From positions 53,852 through 117,851 of the forward strand of contig CAIKYB010000033.1 of assembly GCA_903831575.1 (NCBI GenBank): a DNA stretch of 64,000 nucleotides, written 5' to 3'. The stretch comes from an uncultured Bacteroidota bacterium. GTDB lineage: Bacteria; Bacteroidota; Bacteroidia; Chitinophagales; Chitinophagaceae. Shown here in pieces: positions 9,375-18,413 of this stretch (the first letter of the stretch is position 1; each line of letters opens with the position of its first letter). A program made the position numbers and the translations under genes. The notes beneath the pieces were generated by a model. It worked only from the letters and a program-made list of their open reading frames with translations. It had not been told where the DNA came from and did not search any database.

Positions 9375-10499
9375 ATGAAGTATTACATTATTGCAGGTGA
9401 AGCAAGTGGAGATTTACATGGAAGCAATTTGATCAAAGAGTTGACCAAAGCAGACTCCAATACTCAGGTTCGTTGCTGGGGTGGAGATTTAATGCATGCT
9501 TCGGGCGGTATTGTAGTAAAGCATTACAGAGATCTAGCTTTTATGGGGTTTACAGAAGTTATTAAAAATCTATCCACTATTCTCAAAAATATTTCATTTT
9601 GCAAAAAAGACATTCTAGCATTTCAACCTGATGCATTAATTCTAATTGATTACCCAGGATTCAATCTTCGGATTGCAAAATGGGCAAAAGAAAATGGGTT
9701 GAAAGTGATTTATTATATTTCTCCGCAGATTTGGGCATGGAAAGAGAACCGTATTCACCACATAAAAAAATACGTTGACAAAATGCTGGTTATTCTACCC
9801 TTTGAGAAAGCCTTTTATCAAAAATGGGATTATGAAGTGGATTATGTTGGCCATCCATTAGTAGAAGTTGTAGATGAATTTATCCTTCAGACGAAAGGCA
9901 AGGTGAATGATTGGCCAAATAAAAAAATAATCGCATTATTGCCTGGAAGCAGGAAACAGGAAATTCTTCAAAAACTACCTGTAATGCTTAAAATAAGTGC
10001 ACATTTGCCTGAGTATCAATTTGTAGTTGCAAAAGCTCCCAGCATTGATGAGTCATTTTATGCCAACTTATTAAATCAATATTCGAATGTATCGACAGTA
10101 TCAAATCGCACTTACGAATTGTTGTGCCATTCAACAGCAGCATTAGTTACAAGCGGAACGGCTACATTAGAAACAGCTTTGTTTGGCGTACCTGAAATTA
10201 TCTGTTACAAAGGCAATGCCCTCTCCTATCAAATAGCTAAGCGTCTGATTAAAATAAAATTTATTGGATTAGTCAATCTTATTATGAACAAAGAAGTGGT
10301 TAAGGAATTAATCCAACATGAACTTACAACAGAAAACTTATTAAAGGAATTGAAATTAATTCTAGAAAACAATGAAAAAAAATCAGCTATAAAAAAAGAT
10401 TTCGAGGAATTGAAAAGCATATTAAGTTTGGGTGGGCATGCTTCAAAAAATGCAGCTACATTAATAACTGACTATTTAAAAAAATCAGTAAAACAATAA
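9375..10499 (+). CDS. lpxB: Lipid-A-disaccharide synthase
   Basis: LpxB is a peripheral membrane GT19 glycosyltransferase that joins UDP-diacylglucosamine and lipid X to form the lipid A disaccharide. The product has AGEASGDLHG at its N-terminus, SPQIWAWKENR, the LLPGSRKQEI segment and the SGTATLETALFGVP nucleotide-binding block. With the ATG at 9375 it is 374 residues, beginning MKYYIIAGE, which is the usual family N-terminus. An in-frame ATG at 9345 would add ten residues but lies too close to the -7 element at 9324. All expected motifs are present. Confidence 0.95.
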   Translation: MKYYIIAGEASGDLHGSNLIKELTKADSNTQVRCWGGDLMHASGGIVVKHYRDLAFMGFTEVIKNLSTILKNISFCKKDILAFQPDALILIDYPGFNLRIAKWAKENGLKVIYYISPQIWAWKENRIHHIKKYVDKMLVILPFEKAFYQKWDYEVDYVGHPLVEVVDEFILQTKGKVNDWPNKKIIALLPGSRKQEILQKLPVMLKISAHLPEYQFVVAKAPSIDESFYANLLNQYSNVSTVSNRTYELLCHSTAALVTSGTATLETALFGVPEIICYKGNALSYQIAKRLIKIKFIGLVNLIMNKEVVKELIQHELTTENLLKELKLILENNEKKSAIKKDFEELKSILSLGGHASKNAATLITDYLKKSVKQ

Positions 10500-10649
10500 T
10501 TTGATGGCGATAAAAATCAATGCCAGTAAAAATAATACAATTGACAGTCTGTTAATACCATGCATATACTTCATCCATTGACTGGATTTAGCATTGGGAT
10601 CTTTCTTTTTTAAATATAGATACTCGGCTAATTGATTAAGGATGCCCAT
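10485..10649 (-). CDS. 54-residue single-span membrane protein
   Basis: A short ORF starts MGILNQLAEYLYLKKKDP, continues WMKYMHGINRLSI and ends in one hydrophobic helix (about 36-53). The N-terminal part is basic and amphipathic. It resembles small conserved Bacteroidota proteins found next to housekeeping genes (DUF6728-like, recalled and not searched). Its 3' end overlaps the convergent lpxB by 15 bp, and no other gene occupies the interval. No function is known. Confidence 0.6.
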   Translation of the reverse strand: MGILNQLAEYLYLKKKDPNAKSSQWMKYMHGINRLSIVLFLLALIFIAIKLLFY

Positions 10650-10768
10650 TTTGATTAAAATATTTCCACCAAATTAAGATAAATTTCATTTAATCACTTA
10701 AATTACTTGTCTAATTTATTTAGATTAATAAAATTATAATACTACTAACTGCTTGTAAATAAAACGAC

Positions 10769-11242
10769 ATGACCAGAGAAGAGAAATTCATGATTGAAGC
10801 CATAAAAATGTCTCAAAAAGGAGTTCATGAAAATGAGGGTGGCCCTTTTGGATGCATTGTTGTGAAAGGTGATAAAATCGTTGGGCGGGGAAACAACAAA
10901 GTTACTTCTACAAATGATCCAACAGCACATGCAGAAGTGGTTGCCATAAGAGATGCGTGTAAAAATATCGGTGCATTTCAGCTTGACGATTGTGAAATTT
11001 ATACAAGTTGCGAGCCTTGTCCGATGTGCCTTGGTGCGATTTACTGGGCAAGACCAAAAGTTATTTATTACGCAAATACCAGAGGAGATGCCGCGGCCAT
11101 AGGGTTTGACGATTCTATGATCTATGAAGAAATGAGTAAGTCATATGCAGACAGAAAGATTCCAATTATATCTATCTCAAGAAATGAAGCTTTGCAAGTT
11201 TTTAAAGAATGGAAAGAAAAAGTAGACAAGACACTTTATTGA
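10769..11242 (+). CDS. guaD: Guanine deaminase
   Basis: This cytidine-deaminase-fold zinc enzyme is predicted to convert guanine to xanthine. The 157-residue protein has the catalytic HAEVVAI and the zinc ligands in CEPCPMCLGA. It matches the B. subtilis GuaD type in length and in the GFDDSMIYEE region, and differs from TadA, whose C-terminus is unlike this. The neighbouring xanthine dehydrogenase cluster supports guanine rather than tRNA as substrate. It ends in a 7-bp overlap with the convergent xdhC. Confidence 0.88.
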   Translation: MTREEKFMIEAIKMSQKGVHENEGGPFGCIVVKGDKIVGRGNNKVTSTNDPTAHAEVVAIRDACKNIGAFQLDDCEIYTSCEPCPMCLGAIYWARPKVIYYANTRGDAAAIGFDDSMIYEEMSKSYADRKIPIISISRNEALQVFKEWKEKVDKTLY

Positions 11243-12195
11243 TTTGTATTTTTATATAAAATAATTTCTGCAGCAATACTTACAGCTATTTCTTCTACCG
11301 TTTCACTTTTAATAAAAAGACCAATTGGCGCTTTTATCTTTTTCAATAAGGAGGTATCAATATCTTCACTTTGGTAATCCTCAAACATCTTTTCTATTTT
11401 CTTTTGACTTCCGAGTAAGCCAATATATTTAAATTCCTTTCCCAAAAGTGATCTTACTGCAATATCATCAGTACGATAGCCAAAAGTCATGATTACTACA
11501 TAAACATTATCACCATTTGGGATCAACGACCCTAATGCTGCATAAGAAGATACAATATGTTTTTCATGAGCGAAAGAATTCTCATCAATAGTATTCAAAC
11601 CTACTCTTTCATCATATACATGAATATAAAAATCCATGCTGCTCATTAATTTTGAAAGAGCCAATGCGGAATGCCCACCTCCGACAATATGAAGACTATT
11701 TTTCAATCCCGTTTTTTCTTCAAAATGAAAAGAGGAATAATCTTCGGCAATTTCTAAATAAAAGGGATGGTGAGGCACTTCGTCTGTAAAAGACATGTCA
11801 TCAATATTTAAATGAAGCGTCCCATTGCGATTAGCTTTCATTGATACAATCAAATTATTAATAGCAGCAATTTCATGCTCTTTTATTTCATACAAAAAAA
11901 TCGTTTGCTCACCTGAGCAGATCATTCCGCTTTGATTTTTTTTTGCAGATTTCTCATGAAATTGCTTTACAACTTCGGGATCCTCTTCGGGTATTAGTAA
12001 GCGTGACTTCGCCAATTCCACGAACTTATGTTCCATAATACCGCCCCCTATTGAACCACAAAAATCACCATCGGAAGACACCGCCATTTTAAATCCCTGT
12101 CGCCCAGGCGAGCTACCTTTGCTTTCTAATACATACAAGAGTATAACCCTTGAAGATGATATTTTTTTTTGCAGTATAAATTCCCAGACCTTCAT
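11236..12195 (-). CDS. xdhC: XdhC-family molybdenum cofactor insertion protein
   Basis: XdhC binds the molybdenum cofactor, promotes its sulfuration and delivers it to xanthine dehydrogenase. The 319-residue protein has the N-terminal XdhC_CoxI block (GSSPGRQGFKMAV, GSIGGGIMEHK) and a C-terminal Rossmann domain (LHIVGGGHSALAL). A cysteine in MICSGEQ is a plausible cofactor contact. It is the last gene of the minus-strand catabolic cluster, 8 bp after the aldolase-like gene, consistent with a maturation factor for xdhAB further upstream. Confidence 0.92.
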   Translation of the reverse strand: MKVWEFILQKKISSSRVILLYVLESKGSSPGRQGFKMAVSSDGDFCGSIGGGIMEHKFVELAKSRLLIPEEDPEVVKQFHEKSAKKNQSGMICSGEQTIFLYEIKEHEIAAINNLIVSMKANRNGTLHLNIDDMSFTDEVPHHPFYLEIAEDYSSFHFEEKTGLKNSLHIVGGGHSALALSKLMSSMDFYIHVYDERVGLNTIDENSFAHEKHIVSSYAALGSLIPNGDNVYVVIMTFGYRTDDIAVRSLLGKEFKYIGLLGSQKKIEKMFEDYQSEDIDTSLLKKIKAPIGLFIKSETVEEIAVSIAAEIILYKNTNQ

Positions 12196-12203
12196 TAATA
12201 GAT

Positions 12204-13628
12204 TTACTTCTTACGATTTTCCAATATTTTCTTAAAAGACCTTCCACGAATTTCATCTAATGTTAAGCCTGTTACCAAAACTTCTTCTTCTGTGATTGCC
12301 CCGCTGTTCAATGCTCTCAGAAAATAATTAAGCAACCCCTGCCCTGTAGCTGCATCGTCAAACACATCTCCAATGAGTGTTGCTCTTGCAGCTTTTTCTA
12401 CAAAGGTTTTCAATCTTTCTACCGCATCATCATAGCTTTCAAGAAAAAATGCAAAAACTGCGGTGTAGCGCATAGGCAGCTGTGCAGGATTTAAATCCCA
12501 GCCCTGATAAAAACCATTCCACAAAGAATGTCTGATATGATCGTATCCTTTTTTCCATGCGCGATGAACAGTAGCGCTATTTTCTTTCATTTGAGCTGCG
12601 GAAAGTTTTGCGCCGCGATGAGGGCCAATCGGCATTGTATTTGTAGCTCCATCGGATAACCATATCCCTGTATGTGCCAAAGCGACTTTTGTCATGTGGT
12701 GTGCAAAATCACAAACCGGATGGTTCATCTCCTGGTAACGAGCGGTAATACTGCAAGAAGCCGTGTAATCATAAGTACCAAAATGTGTGGCGATACAACG
12801 ACCTTTACTCGCTGTAATAAATCTTAACAATGGATTTATTCCATCAGCATCCATGATTGATTGAGTCGTCTCTACCATCATTTCTATTTTCAAACTGCCT
12901 TTTTTTAATTTCAATTGAGATTCAAGAATATCAAAAAAACCAACTAAAGTACTCACTTGTTCAGGGATGGTAACTTTAGGCAACATCACCACAAAATTCT
13001 GTGGCAATTTACCTTTGGTTGCTTTTGTCAAAGTAGTTACAAAAATATCGAGCGTACGCAACCCTCTGTCTTTCATTTCTTCAGTAAAAGGCTTTATTCG
13101 AATGCCTATAAAAGGAGAAAGTGTATTTTTCTTCATTCCTTCTGCAACTTCTAATGCAGCTTGCATAGCAGTCTGATCTTCTTCTTCGTTAGTTCTATTT
13201 CCATAACCATCTTCGAAATCAATTCTAAAATCTTCAATCGCTTCCTGCTTTAATTTATTAATCACCTTATTATAGACTTCAAATGAAAGTCTTACGGGAT
13301 GCTTCTTTTTTTGTTCGGCGGAAAGTTTATTATACTCTTTAACAATAGTAGCGATTGGTTTTTTAGCTGATATTTCATTCGCACCATCGAGGCCAAATAT
13401 TTTACCGAAACTCACAAAATCAGGAGCGTATGTATTGAATGCTTCCAAAGCTCTTAATCCTAGCACTTTTGCAGAATCTGATTTAAATAAATTAGCACCA
13501 CCATAAACAGTATGCACAGGTTGGCGATCAGAACGATCTCCTGGATATATTTTTTGAAAATCGGTGTTAGCTTTTTTTAATTTATCAAATAATTTTTTTT
13601 TCTTAGCAGAAGAAATCGATTGGCTCAT
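12204..13628 (-). CDS. Aldolase/citrate-lyase-like TIM-barrel protein (DUF6986-like) of the ureide cluster
   Basis: The 474-residue protein resembles the HpcH/HpaI/CitE-like TIM-barrel group. It has a metal-ligand Glu in MMVETTQSIMDADG, the FGTYDYTAS segment where CitE-like enzymes place the metal Asp, RIDFEDGYG, and a conserved C-terminal region (WNGFYQGWDLNPAQLP). It is longer than CitE. Some database relatives are named phosphoenolpyruvate kinase or aldolase without experimental support. Its position between the urate and XdhC genes suggests a role in the last steps of ureide use, perhaps on glyoxylate or ureidoglycolate. That role is inferred. Confidence 0.7.
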   Translation of the reverse strand: MSQSISSAKKKKLFDKLKKANTDFQKIYPGDRSDRQPVHTVYGGANLFKSDSAKVLGLRALEAFNTYAPDFVSFGKIFGLDGANEISAKKPIATIVKEYNKLSAEQKKKHPVRLSFEVYNKVINKLKQEAIEDFRIDFEDGYGNRTNEEEDQTAMQAALEVAEGMKKNTLSPFIGIRIKPFTEEMKDRGLRTLDIFVTTLTKATKGKLPQNFVVMLPKVTIPEQVSTLVGFFDILESQLKLKKGSLKIEMMVETTQSIMDADGINPLLRFITASKGRCIATHFGTYDYTASCSITARYQEMNHPVCDFAHHMTKVALAHTGIWLSDGATNTMPIGPHRGAKLSAAQMKENSATVHRAWKKGYDHIRHSLWNGFYQGWDLNPAQLPMRYTAVFAFFLESYDDAVERLKTFVEKAARATLIGDVFDDAATGQGLLNYFLRALNSGAITEEEVLVTGLTLDEIRGRSFKKILENRKK

Positions 13629-13681
13629 GTTGTTTTAAATTTACTATTTTGAATGTATTATTTGAATAATTAGATCTGGTT

Positions 13682-14548
13682 TTAACTTCCTCTATAAGTT
13701 GAATAGCCAAAAGGGTTAATTAATAAAGGAATATGATAATGGCTATTGTCAAAAACAGTAAACTGAATTTCTACAGCTGGATAAAATCCTTTAACATTTA
13801 GATCATTAAAATATTTAGATGTATGAAATACCATTTGATAATTACCCAGGGGCAAAACTCTTGAAATTGGCAGAAGATCAGGAATACGACCATCAGCATT
13901 GGTTACGCCCTGAGCAATTGCATGCCAATTATTTCCTACAGACTTTTTTAATTGTATGGTAATGTTTTGTCCTGGTTTACCAATAGAAGTATCCAGTACA
14001 TGAGTAGTTATTTGACTAACCGTTTGATCTTGCCAATGGGCAGTTGATAAACATTTTCTTAGCCGCAGCAAAGTTATTTTCTGTTGTTCGCCCATTGCAA
14101 TATGCAGTTCTTCTTCTCTTGAATTCTGCAAACGATCCTGTAGTAAACGTAACATTTCATTAGCAGATTTTCCAGTAGCACAAACAATAAATATAAATCC
14201 AAATTTTGATTCATATTGCTGATTAGCATTTGCAAGCGCTTGAATAACATCTTCTGTTGCAGCGTCTACACCTGACTGTTCTTTACCTGCTAGATGAGAC
14301 GTAGAAGCAAATTTTTCAGTAAGACTTTTCACATCTCCAATCTTAGGATGATGGGCAAATGCTTCCAGCCAATCTGTCTCTTTGCATTGATCGTACCAAC
14401 AACTATCAGCGCTTTGAATTAAATGATTTTCATCCTTAAACGGCAGAGCATCCAGAAACGCTGATTGCCATTGCGAAGATCCGCAGCATGTTTTTAAAAG
14501 AATTTGTGCTTCCGGATGGCCTAATTTATTGAAATCTGATATCGTCAT
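13682..14548 (-). CDS. Fused OHCU decarboxylase / 5-hydroxyisourate hydrolase (allantoin synthase type)
   Basis: The 288-residue protein joins two enzymes of the urate pathway. Residues about 1-165 are OHCU decarboxylase (UraD type), with HHPKIGD, GKEQSG and the ESKFGFIFIVCATGKS block. Residues about 178-288 are a transthyretin-like HIU hydrolase, with THVLDTSIGKPG, the internal Arg of NADGRI and the hallmark C-terminal YRGS. It would convert 5-hydroxyisourate through OHCU to S-allantoin. The domain order is that of plant allantoin synthase. No peroxisomal signal is expected in a bacterium. It lies 42 bp after puuD in the same operon. Confidence 0.95.
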   Translation of the reverse strand: MTISDFNKLGHPEAQILLKTCCGSSQWQSAFLDALPFKDENHLIQSADSCWYDQCKETDWLEAFAHHPKIGDVKSLTEKFASTSHLAGKEQSGVDAATEDVIQALANANQQYESKFGFIFIVCATGKSANEMLRLLQDRLQNSREEELHIAMGEQQKITLLRLRKCLSTAHWQDQTVSQITTHVLDTSIGKPGQNITIQLKKSVGNNWHAIAQGVTNADGRIPDLLPISRVLPLGNYQMVFHTSKYFNDLNVKGFYPAVEIQFTVFDNSHYHIPLLINPFGYSTYRGS

Positions 14549-14590
14549 ATAATAAATTTTGAAAAACCTTTAGAATAATAAGTTCCCATT

Positions 14591-16000
14591 TTATTTTACA
14601 GAAGCCCCTTGCTCTATCCAGCATCTGATTAAGTCTCTTTCCTCTTGAGTAATATTTGTTTTATTATTTTGCGGCATTGTTTTAGTCACCACTACCCTTT
14701 GCATAATTAAATCTTTCTTTCTAACAATATCATCGGGCGTATCAAACATTACACCATTAGGGGCCACTTTGTAAACATCATCAGTTGGCCTTGACGAATG
14801 ACAAGCAATACAACGTTTATTGACAATAGCTGTTACTTCCGTTATGCTAACCGTTTTATTACATTCGCCAGGATTTTTTGGTGGCGCAGAAATAAATGCA
14901 GCTGCTAATAAAATCAGTGCAGAAATGGGCATTACCCAAGCTGAAAGTTGTCCTTTTTCTTTTAGATTAAGATAGTGTTTCACTCCTGCAGCGCCTATGG
15001 AAAACAAACACAAAATCAGCCACGGATACTTGTAACCAAAAGTACTTGGGAAGTGGTTGCTAATCATTACAAAAAGAACTGGCAATGTGAAATAATTATT
15101 ATGAATCGAACGCTTCAAAGCATTTTTTCCTAATTCGGGATTTAAAGGATGGTTTTCTTTGGCTGCTTTTACCATTGCTTTTTGTGAAGGAATGATTACA
15201 AAGAAAACATTCGCTACCATTATAGAACCTAACATAGCCCCGAAATGAATATACGCCGCTCTGGCACTGAACACTTGAGTATAACCATAAGCAAAGGCAA
15301 TTGCTATTATCGTGCCTATGATTGTAAAAGCTACACTCTTTTTACCAATGGGTGATTTACATAGCAAGTCGTAGATAAACCATGCAATGAAAAAAGAACC
15401 GATACCCAAACCAATAGCTTTGGCAGGAGCAATATCAAGGACATTCTTATCAATTAATAATGCAGCCGCATTAAAATAATAGACAATAAATAACAAACAA
15501 AATCCACTAAGCCAAGTAAAATAAGCTTCGTATTTAAACCAATGTAAATCTTTTGGGATTTTTTGTGGAGCTACTTTATACTTTTCAAGATAATAAAAAC
15601 CTCCCCCATGCACAGCCCATAAATTTCCTGCCAATTCCTCTCTGAGATCTTTAGTACGATTAAGTGCATTTTCTAAGAATACAAAATAGAAAGAGGCACC
15701 AATCCATGCGATTCCGAAAGTTATGTGCATGAGTCGTACAATAATGTTCAGCCATTCCATTAAATGAGCTTCCCATGGAGACCCTTTAACCAATAAATAA
15801 ATCACCGCAATTATACCAACAGCAGTAAGTACAATGCCTGTATAAACATAAGACTTTGATTCCCCAAGTTTATTCCATAAAGATTCATTTGCATCAGTAT
15901 CAAATTGGTCATCCTTTTCCAGATGGTGCAAATAATAGGTAATGATGATTAACATCAGAAAAGCAATGCCAAGGATAGAAAGCAAAATTATTCCAGCCAT
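14591..16000 (-). CDS. puuD: Membrane urate hydroxylase with cytochrome c domain (PuuD)
   Basis: PuuD is an inner-membrane urate oxidase replacement that hydroxylates urate to 5-hydroxyisourate and passes electrons to the respiratory chain. The 469-residue protein has about eight or nine membrane helices in its first 370 residues and a C-terminal cytochrome c module with the heme site CIACH and a likely Met ligand. Segments such as WIGASFYFVFLENAL and WAVHGGGFYYLEKYKVAP are family hallmarks. Its ATG overlaps the allantoicase stop by one base (TAATG), so the two are translationally coupled. Confidence 0.95.
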   Translation of the reverse strand: MAGIILLSILGIAFLMLIIITYYLHHLEKDDQFDTDANESLWNKLGESKSYVYTGIVLTAVGIIAVIYLLVKGSPWEAHLMEWLNIIVRLMHITFGIAWIGASFYFVFLENALNRTKDLREELAGNLWAVHGGGFYYLEKYKVAPQKIPKDLHWFKYEAYFTWLSGFCLLFIVYYFNAAALLIDKNVLDIAPAKAIGLGIGSFFIAWFIYDLLCKSPIGKKSVAFTIIGTIIAIAFAYGYTQVFSARAAYIHFGAMLGSIMVANVFFVIIPSQKAMVKAAKENHPLNPELGKNALKRSIHNNYFTLPVLFVMISNHFPSTFGYKYPWLILCLFSIGAAGVKHYLNLKEKGQLSAWVMPISALILLAAAFISAPPKNPGECNKTVSITEVTAIVNKRCIACHSSRPTDDVYKVAPNGVMFDTPDDIVRKKDLIMQRVVVTKTMPQNNKTNITQEERDLIRCWIEQGASVK

Positions 16001-17034
16001 TAATTAGATTTTATATTTCCAAATATTCTCAACCTGCTAATGCCACCGTCGGGAAAGATATTTAATCTTACATGCGAATAAACCCCTGGGTTAATTATTT
16101 CTGATGAATAAACATGCTCATGATCTGCACTTAATTGCTGCATCGGCAAAACTTCTATCCATTTTACTTTATCTTCAAGTACATCTTGATTATTCTCAGA
16201 TAGACAAGCTTCAATCATACATCTATCAGGATAATTTCCCTTGAAATGACAAGTATCAACAAGTATGCTATTAATATTACCAGGCATAGCCAATTTAAGA
16301 ATCACCCAATCTCTATTGTTTGGAATACGATTGCGTTTAGTTTCCCAACCGTCACCCATATTCGCGCCTCTGTTCGGCATCGTTAAATTACTCATGGCAC
16401 TGAAAAACATATCATTGCAAGCCAATGCGGCTCCTCCATTTATAGCAGCCATTAAATCTATTTCTTCATCATTTTTAACATCATTCCAATTTTTAAATAC
16501 TTCACCATAAACACGAAGACGAGCAACACCACCATCGGGATAAATATGTAAACGAATATGTGTAAATATTTCGTCGCTGTATGATTTGTAAAAATTTTGA
16601 CTACCGGCGTCAAGAGGTGATATTGGAAGAATTTCTTTCCATTGAATGGAAGAATCATTCCAATCGGCAACACCCTCATCAGATTTCAGATTCACCGCTT
16701 CGATAGATGCATGAGGAGGATGATTTCCTAAGAAAAAATTAGTATCAATATCAAAACCGGATATTTTTCCAGAAGTGGCTAATTTAACCACAGTCCAATC
16801 GTGACCTGGAGTACGTTTGCGTCGGCTTTCCCATCCATCCATCCACTTCCCTCTTTCGGTATATTTATCCGTAATAAAAACACCTCTGCCAGAATTGATT
16901 AAATTTTCTTTTTCAGCAAAAAAATCATCAGTTGCGAAGACTACTTTTCCACCCAATTTTTCTGCAGCCAAATCAGTAAGCTGCGTAAAGTCCGGAGACT
17001 CTTTGATAATTTCTTTTACTTTAACAATTGCCAT
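16000..17034 (-). CDS. alc: Allantoicase
   Basis: Allantoicase splits allantoate into ureidoglycolate and urea. The 344-residue protein shows the family's internal duplication: each half begins with a discoidin-like repeat (GKWMDGWESRRKRTPG and GANMGDGWETKRNRIP) and ends with a HIRLHIYPDGGVARLR / HVRLNIFPDGGISRLR motif. Length is standard. It lies between allantoinase (47 bp upstream) and puuD, with which it overlaps by one base. Confidence 0.96.
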   Translation of the reverse strand: MAIVKVKEIIKESPDFTQLTDLAAEKLGGKVVFATDDFFAEKENLINSGRGVFITDKYTERGKWMDGWESRRKRTPGHDWTVVKLATSGKISGFDIDTNFFLGNHPPHASIEAVNLKSDEGVADWNDSSIQWKEILPISPLDAGSQNFYKSYSDEIFTHIRLHIYPDGGVARLRVYGEVFKNWNDVKNDEEIDLMAAINGGAALACNDMFFSAMSNLTMPNRGANMGDGWETKRNRIPNNRDWVILKLAMPGNINSILVDTCHFKGNYPDRCMIEACLSENNQDVLEDKVKWIEVLPMQQLSADHEHVYSSEIINPGVYSHVRLNIFPDGGISRLRIFGNIKSN

Positions 17035-17081
17035 TGTGCAATATAAATTTTTTGATTGAATTATGACAGTTTAGAACTGAA

Positions 17082-18413
17082 TTATTTGCGTAAAACGAGC
17101 TGCCCAAATTTATTGTTCTTTTCGATTTTGTTATCCTGATAAACAATTTGTCCATTCACTATTGTCTGTTTAATTACACCTGATAATTTTTTGCCGACAT
17201 AAGGCGAAACATCATAACGATGAAGAATATCTTTTGGATGAACTTCAAAGCCTTCTTCCGGAGACCAAACCACCAGATCAGCATCATAGCCAACTTTGAT
17301 TTCGCCTTTCGTTTCTGCATGCAAAAAATGTGCAGGTTTGGATGTTAGCAAAGGAATAAAGTGCTCCAATGAAATGTCATTTTTCATAGCAGACCAGGAA
17401 GCAGACAATAAAAATTGTATCCCTGCAATACCGCCCCAAGCTTTTGCAAGATTCCCGGAGGTGATTTCTTTAATAGATGGTGGAGCTGGCGAATGATCAG
17501 TCGTAATGAAATCAAGGACACCATCAACCAATGCTTTTTTTAATTGTAGATTATTTGATTGCTCTCTTATGGGAGGCGCGCATTTATAAATTGTAGCCCG
17601 ATCAGGAATATCTTCTGCATTAAAAAAGATATAGTGCGAGCAAGTTTCCGCTGTAATAGGCAACCCTTCTGCTTTCGCAGCTGCAATCAATGGAAGAACT
17701 TCAGCAGATGACACATGAACAATATGAACAGGGCAATTAAACTTTCTACACAAATCAATCATCATTTCCACTGCTTCATTTTCCCATTTTTTGGGTCTAC
17801 TTGCTAGATATTTTGAATAACTACCTGTATCACTTAAAAGTCCGGAATCGACAACCTCATCATGTATTTCGCAATGTACTAATAACGGCAAGTTAGATTT
17901 TGCAATAACAGGCATTGCCATTTCTAAATCATCTTTTGTAACATTGGGAAATTCGTCTATTCCGGAATGAACCAAAAAGCACTTTATACCGCTAATGCCT
18001 GAACGAAGCAAGCCTTCCAACTCTGAAATATGCTGAGGAATTAATCCTCCATAAAATGCAACATTAACGAACAGCTTATTTTCTGTAGACTTTATTTTAA
18101 GATGCAAGGATTCCAAATTTACAGTTACAGGACTTGCATTGAGTGGCATATCAACAATCGTAGTAGTACCACCAGCAGCTGCGGCCTGGGTTGCCGTTTC
18201 GAATCCCTCCCATTCTGTACGACCCGGTTCATTTACATGAACATGAGCATCAATTACTCCAGGCATTAAAATATCGTTACCGACATTCAATGCATCTGGA
18301 TTTTCGAAAAAATCAATAGCTATGATCTTCCCCTTCGAAACATGTATGGTAGCAGGTTGAAGTTTCTGGTCAACCCAGCAGCGATTACTATATATACTCT
18401 TAATTTCAGCCAT
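17082..18413 (-). CDS. allB: Allantoinase
   Basis: This amidohydrolase opens the allantoin ring to allantoate. The 443-residue protein has the metal-binding DAHVHVNEPGR, the carboxylated lysine in GIKCFLVHSG, the histidines of LVHCE and IVHVSS, and the catalytic Asp in TTDHSPAPP. The TTTIVDMPLN segment separates it from dihydroorotase and hydantoinase, and the cluster agrees. Its start overlaps the end of xdhB by 8 bp. Confidence 0.95.
   Translation of the reverse strand: MAEIKSIYSNRCWVDQKLQPATIHVSKGKIIAIDFFENPDALNVGNDILMPGVIDAHVHVNEPGRTEWEGFETATQAAAAGGTTTIVDMPLNASPVTVNLESLHLKIKSTENKLFVNVAFYGGLIPQHISELEGLLRSGISGIKCFLVHSGIDEFPNVTKDDLEMAMPVIAKSNLPLLVHCEIHDEVVDSGLLSDTGSYSKYLASRPKKWENEAVEMMIDLCRKFNCPVHIVHVSSAEVLPLIAAAKAEGLPITAETCSHYIFFNAEDIPDRATIYKCAPPIREQSNNLQLKKALVDGVLDFITTDHSPAPPSIKEITSGNLAKAWGGIAGIQFLLSASWSAMKNDISLEHFIPLLTSKPAHFLHAETKGEIKVGYDADLVVWSPEEGFEVHPKDILHRYDVSPYVGKKLSGVIKQTIVNGQIVYQDNKIEKNNKFGQLVLRK

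Noticed and set aside
16265..16510. Plus-strand ORFs inside alc, xdhB and other catabolic genes
   Set aside because: They lie wholly inside well-supported genes on the other strand and match no family.
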